Assembly: GCA_026724425.1 (NCBI GenBank)
Contig: JAIUCV010000076.1
Location: forward strand, 2,999,501 to 3,063,500
Length of the DNA: 64,000 nt
DNA from: Erythrophleum ivorense
Lineage: Eukaryota; Streptophyta; Magnoliopsida; Fabales; Fabaceae
Direction of reading: 5' to 3'
The position numbers and the translations under genes were made by a program. The notes under the pieces were generated by a model that did not search any database, had not been told where the DNA came from, and saw nothing but the letters and a program-made list of their open reading frames with translations. Below are positions 59,055-64,000 of this stretch, in pieces; position 1 is the first letter of the stretch, and each line of letters begins with the position of its first letter.

Positions 59055-62000
59055 AACACTTATTTTAAAAATCTTGATTTTCTGCACAATAAACTTATGG
59101 AATAGGTAATGAACTATTTATTTCCTTTTTACTTTTGTTTAATTTTTAAAAATAATAAACAGAGCTATACATAACACGAAGATCTTTAATATGCTGAAAT
59201 CAAATGCTCATCAAATCAACGAATGAAGATGATGTTCTTACTAGCAACTTTGCCCTTACTATTCGAAAAATGAAATATATTTGTGTATATTAACTACTAC
59301 ACAAACCAATACCATGTGCCACATTGGTTTGTTCAAGTAAAAAAGACTTGCTGTATAGTTTAGGCTGTCAGAGAACAAAAATGTTCAGGTTTCTCTTCGC
59401 CATTGTAAATATTTATGTGACAAATTTTTTGGTTTTCTACAATTTTTAAAGATTAGTTTGGGTTTTTATTTAGGATTCCGAATCTTAACCGGTTTATAAA
59501 TAAAATAAACTACTATAGGAAAAACTAATAATGAGGTCGCAGTTGTGTCTGGACGTGGAAGAGAACAAACGGCGGATGTCAATTATAAACACAATGCGGA
59601 AAGAGATTCGAATTATGTGAGAGGACATGAAAAAAGTAGTTTGGTTGATGAGAAAAAGAAAGGGAAGAAGAGAAAAGAACAAACAAAACAAATAAAAGAA
59701 GAAAAAGGTCCAATGGGTGAGGAGAGGCTACCAAGGCACAGCAAAGGTCAGGATAAGTAGTTTTAAAGAATCAAAAGTGTTCTGAAACTTCAAAATTTTA
59801 GACACTAAATATAAAAATAAAAGAGAAAAAATTCAGATGTCCTCCCCATGCACTGAGGAGCTACTTCACTTTTCGTTCTTTTTTTTTTTTTTTTTCCTTA
59901 AGGCCAAAAAAGAAGAAGAGAAACACAATAACTCGAAGAATCTTTTGTTGGGATGCTGCCACCATCCTTATCATTCTTCCATTTTGTATATCTAACTACA
60001 TACTTTTTATTTTGTCAAACAGAAATCTGGTCTCTGTAACCTTTTTTTTATCGACCATGTTCCTAAAATGGTTCAGAAATCCAAATTGGTAGTTTACCAA
60101 ATACATATCATAAAAAAGATATTGAACACCCCTCGTATTTTTGTTTCTTGGTATATGGCTTATGAAAAAGGCAGAAGTTCCTGAGTTTATCAATTTCTTT
60201 TATCTTTTTTAAAAAAATATTAGTACCAATGAAGATGTAATTACTCAATGAGAGAAAATGTGTAATTCTTTCCATAAATACTATTATCAAACTGATTTTT
60301 TATTAAAAAAATACTAGTATCAAAATATATTTTCTCTTACTAACATGCTTTTATTTTTGTTTCATTAAGATAATTTTATATACAAGTAGAAATTTTATTA
60401 CCTATCATTTCCTTCCTTCTTTTTATTCTATTCATCTATCAATGCAAATATTATTACTAAACAAGAAAGAAATAAGTGTTCTAAGAAATAAAATCTCGTT
60501 TTATGAATTTGGTCGAAGTGTGTTTCGTTCGGTATTTCTACAAAAAAAGGGTAAGAGTTTATCGAGATTAAGCCAAGACATTTATATACTATTTGTTTAC
60601 AAATGTACCTAGACACATAATACAGCCAAATATATACATCACAACATGATAAATGATAAAGAAAAATTTATTGTGACAACATATCAACCGGTAGACAACT
60701 TAGATCTTTGATAAAAGGAACAACAGTGTTGAATATTGTGGGATACAATAATAATTCACGCGGAGGGTGTAGTAGTGTGCTAGCTAGATAATGATTTGCA
60801 AAAAACTTTAGAACATAGAAGAGGGTTTTTTTTTTTTGGTTGCACCAAAAAAAAATTAAAATAGATTTTCACCTTTTTAAAATAATAAGAAGGTTTTTTT
60901 AAAAATATTGTATTGTGTAGTTACTGGTGATACAACAAAGATACTAGCATAATGTGTTTTGCCTTTGGAAGAAAAAAGAAAAAAATCAGATCAATCCCGA
61001 TTTTTTTCCTTTTTTGTAAATACGCCAATCATGGCTTCATTGATGCAACTAGGCAACTAGCAACTTGTTATAGAACATATCTAGTCGTAATATGGGCAAG
61101 AAAAAACTATCTCTTTATATCAATATAATCAATGTACCACGCTAATCTTAAAATTTGTAACCGTCAGAAAAAGAAAAAAAAGTAGATTAACACGATTTGA
61201 AAATTACGTACATGTTTGCAGGAAAAAAAAGAAGTAAATGCTTCTCTAGACTGGATCTAAACGTATCTCCATCATTTTTCATACATAATGAATGTCAATA
61301 ATTGATTTTATAATATATCATCTGAACATATCAAATCATGCATGGAAATGTAGTGGCAGTCTTTAACCAAAAAAAAAAAAAAGAAAAGGAAATGCAGTGG
61401 CAGCGAATAACCTGCCCGCTTCCACCTCCAAATTAAAAAGAAGATTCAAACATAGAATTTTATCCTTTCAAACTTACAAAGAATAGTTGACTTGTTAAAG
61501 AAGAAATCTAAACCCTACATACATCTACTATACTCCAAAACCTTCGATTCTCTATTTTTAGAAATTTCACATGAAGCTACTACATTAATATATTATTTGT
61601 GTAAAGAGAATATAGTAATATGTGTATTGGACAAGAACATACGTAAGTGGAGACTGAGAAGAAAACAATGGAACTAGTTGTCGTGGTCCTACATGGATAT
61701 GCTTTCTGTGTAGTGATGATCTTCACTTCAACTTTGGACTCTTATCTCAGAGTTGCGAACCGCTCCTTATCTCACCTCTCACATCAATGTCTCCATTAAA
61801 TTCAAAACTTATACTTTGCATTTGCAAAAGATATAACAAAAAAGTTGGATAAATAGATTTTTACCTTCTTTTCCCGGGTTAGCGTCCATTTATTTTAGTA
61901 ATTTGTTTATATGTTTTGTAATCTTTAACGTGAGAGACAATAGTATTGGTCAAAGCTTATAAATCTAAAAAGCAAAAGAAACAAAAAAATCGAACCATAC

Positions 62001-63300
62001 TAGCAATAAATTAAGCTCTCTTCCAACTTAAACATTAGAGTTCTACTTAGCCAGTTAAAATAGTGTCATATTTTAGGCTCATTAGAGAAATCGGTGAGTG
62101 TGCTACTTGACTTTACACTTATCGTGGAAAAACTAGTCGGTGTTAAAAGTAGCAGTATAATAATTAATAATGAACCAATAATGTGCTCGAAGGTTATCTA
62201 TGTTCGTCGCCAGGTCCAAAATCCCATCGATTATGGCCAACCATTGTATAGAAAACAGAACAAAACAAAAGAAACCACAAACCAAGAGAAACTTGGTCCA
62301 TGTGAGCTTCTACCAAAATAGTGAAGCTTCTTGAAACAAATAGAAAACGAACATGTTGGAATCAAAGCCAATCTTTTTAATGAATCTCTTTATTCAAACT
62401 GATATTATCATTTTTTTTTTGTAATCAAAGGGTGTTTTGGTTTCTTTTACCAACTAGAAAACATGATTGGTTTTGCACTTTACTTGCTACATAACCTCGA
62501 AACAAACAAAAAAATCAATTTAAAAAAGAAATATCTAACTTTTTTGAACAACAAGAAATATCTAACTAAAACTGTAAATTTATGGAAAATCGATTAATTG
62601 GATGTTTAGACATTACTGAAGTTAATTTATGTATATGCTTTGATTTTTCCACGACTAACATTAATAATGGGTTGTATTAGCTGATTAATTGGTTAGATAT
62701 CTAGTCTAATTAATCAGTTCCTCTAACATAATAAGCTATACGTCGAGATCCATAATAAATCAACTAGACGTTTAATTAATTCGTTAAGCTCGTGTCGAGT
62801 AAATTACTAAAATTTCAATTAGCACCTAACATTTGCTAATATATAGGATTGTGTTTGGTTTTCCTTTTATTTGATCTCCTTAATCTTATAAATGCATGAG
62901 CACTCACATCAAATCTTTAACAACGTCTACATAATTTTTTTTTTACTGACCACTACATAATTCTTTATTTTACCACTCAGATAAAATATTTTTGGGTTTG
63001 AAAATTACCAACTTTTACTATGTTCATAATTAGAAAGCTCCAGGTTTTTTGGTTTGTTATTTTTTTAGACACGAGAGCAAATGCTTGAGCATTCACAATA
63101 GATTTATAACAACTTCTCCATAGATCTTTTTATCTCTAATTAGTTTGTTAGTTCTTTTGGGTTTGAAATTACTACTATCTACCATTAAAATAAAATCATC
63201 AAAAATAGAGTTATCAAAGTTTGAAGTATTACAAACTTTTGAAGTCAAACTAATTCCGTTTTTGACATATGTGGACTCTCCTAACATAGTCACGACAAGA
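59055..63300. other. Gene-poor AT-rich region
   Basis: No gene is supported. The most protein-like frame is 59545-59760 (+, 71 aa, very Lys/Glu rich: KKKGKKRKEQTKQIKEEKG), with no known domain. The 75-codon frame at 62094 shares loose similarity with DNA at about 44180-44260 (CTAGTCGG context), perhaps a common repeat. No transposon ends were found. Confidence 0.4.
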
Positions 63301-63307
63301 ATTACAT

Positions 63308-63606
63308 TGTGCCTATAACCTGGTTATTCAAGTCGATATTGTATAGACTTTAGAGTATAAAGAACAACTTTCTTTATTAGATTTAGAAAACTTCTCAAAA
63401 ACTAAACCTCTTTTCTTGAGTCTTATGGAACAACTCTCCATGACTCTTTATATAGAAATAGACTACTCATATTCCTATTAGGATTACAAAACCTTATCTA
63501 GATATCAAACCTATATCTAAATCTTATTTGAATCCATTATCTCTATCTCATTAGGATACACTTATCCTTGAGATAGTTTCCTTGCCAAGTTAGGAATTAT
63601 CCAACA
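63308..63606 (-). repeat. 3' LTR of a second Copia element (left edge approximate)
   Basis: On the minus strand it begins TGTTGGATAATTCC right after a purine tract (complement of TTTTCCCCCTTAG). A TATATAAAGAG promoter-like word is inside. The left end is set by the first TG of a TG...CA pair and could be off by tens of bases. It is not the LTR family seen at 1420. Confidence 0.6.
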
Positions 63607-64000
63607 TTTTCCCCCTTAGTTCCAACTTGAACTTCGGAAGACTGGATTGCTTGAACTCCGATGAGATTCCTCATTTCCTTGTACTTGATCCGTGCTAATG
63701 GTTTGGTGAGTATGTCTGCCTTCTGTTCCTTGCATGGTACGTGCTCAACTTCAATCTGCTCATTCTCCACACATTCGCGGATAAAGTGATACTTCTTGAG
63801 AATGTGTTTACTCCTCCCATGAAATACTGGATTCTTTGTCAAAGCTATGGCTGACTTGTTGTCGATTCTGAGTATGATCTTCTCTTCAATACTCTGTATT
63901 TCTTTCAACAACTCCTTGAGCCAAATAGCTTGCTTTGCTGCTTCCATTGCTGCCATGAACTCGGCCTCACATGAAGACAATGCAACTGTGGGCTGCTTCT
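63597..64000 (-). CDS. pol: Copia pol, C-terminal RNase H part (partial)
   Basis: The frame is open from the window edge to a stop overlapping the first bases of the LTR. It shows the classic Copia RNase H end: KQPTVALSSCEAEFMA, AIWLKELL, DNKSAIALTKNPVFHGRSKH, the HFIRE motif and ADILTKPL. These residues carry the RNase H acidic and His sites. The frame is intact here, but the rest lies outside the window. This is a mobile-element protein, not a host gene. Confidence 0.88.
   Translation of the reverse strand, partial: KQPTVALSSCEAEFMAAMEAAKQAIWLKELLKEIQSIEEKIILRIDNKSAIALTKNPVFHGRSKHILKKYHFIRECVENEQIEVEHVPCKEQKADILTKPLARIKYKEMRNLIGVQAIQSSEVQVGTKGENVG

Noticed and set aside
59545..59760. Lys/Glu-rich 71-codon frame as a gene
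   Set aside because: No start context, domain or intron structure supports it. Kept only as a note in the intergenic entry.
1..64000. tRNA, snoRNA or rRNA genes
   Set aside because: Looked for T-loop GGTTCRANNCC-type boxes and rRNA motifs by eye. None had the accompanying arms.

Overview
The window is nuclear DNA of a crucifer (Brassicaceae). The genes have introns, the intergenic DNA is AT-rich, and plant transposon families are abundant. Three genes lie in the same order as Arabidopsis thaliana At1g66150-At1g66170: MMD1/DUET (12.3-15.0 kb, +), a CMPG1/PUB20-type U-box gene (21.0-22.3 kb, -) and TMK1 (28.2-31.5 kb, -). A fourth intact gene, a type-B response regulator of the ARR13/ARR21 kind (15.3-19.1 kb, -), sits between MMD1 and PUB20. 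From memory of the Arabidopsis map it is not at this locus there, so it looks like a lineage-specific arrival or a loss in Arabidopsis. A fifth, small gene (4951-5268, +) encodes a secreted Lys/Pro/Ala-rich peptide.

Layout. 0-2 kb: the end of a Ty3 LTR, a hAT-type MITE with 8-bp target duplication, and a Copia relic. 4.1-4.5 kb: a receptor-kinase pseudogene fragment, part of which is duplicated in inverted orientation to form a long hairpin. 4.9-5.3 kb: the small secreted-protein gene. 5.3-12.2 kb: gene-poor DNA with an inverted-repeat element carrying telomere-like sequence, a complete non-autonomous Helitron (8190-9327) and a region dense in GAGGTCTAC/GTAGACCTC. 12.3-31.5 kb: the conserved gene block. 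It is interrupted at 23.2-25.1 kb by a hAT-type element filled with an approximately 30-bp tandem repeat that carries many E2F-like sites. 33.6-50.6 kb: a nest of related Ty3/gypsy chromovirus-like elements, namely one near full-length decayed copy in a tandem LTR arrangement, one solo LTR with target duplication, and one gag-only copy. 53.0-59.0 kb: a recently inserted Copia-type element with 157-bp LTRs and a decayed interior. 63.3-64.0 kb: the 3' end of another Copia element running off the window.

The four large genes are not a pathway. MMD1 is a meiotic chromatin reader, the ARR-like gene a two-component transcription factor, PUB20/CMPG1 an immune-responsive E3 ligase, and TMK1 an auxin-linked receptor-like kinase. 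Exon boundaries were set by GT/AG sites with reading-frame continuity checked across every junction. No tRNA, rRNA or CRISPR array was seen. No new protein-coding system was found. The most unusual signals are non-coding: the kinase-derived hairpin, the E2F-site array inside a MITE, and the GTGTCGATCGACAC palindromes in the LTRs.
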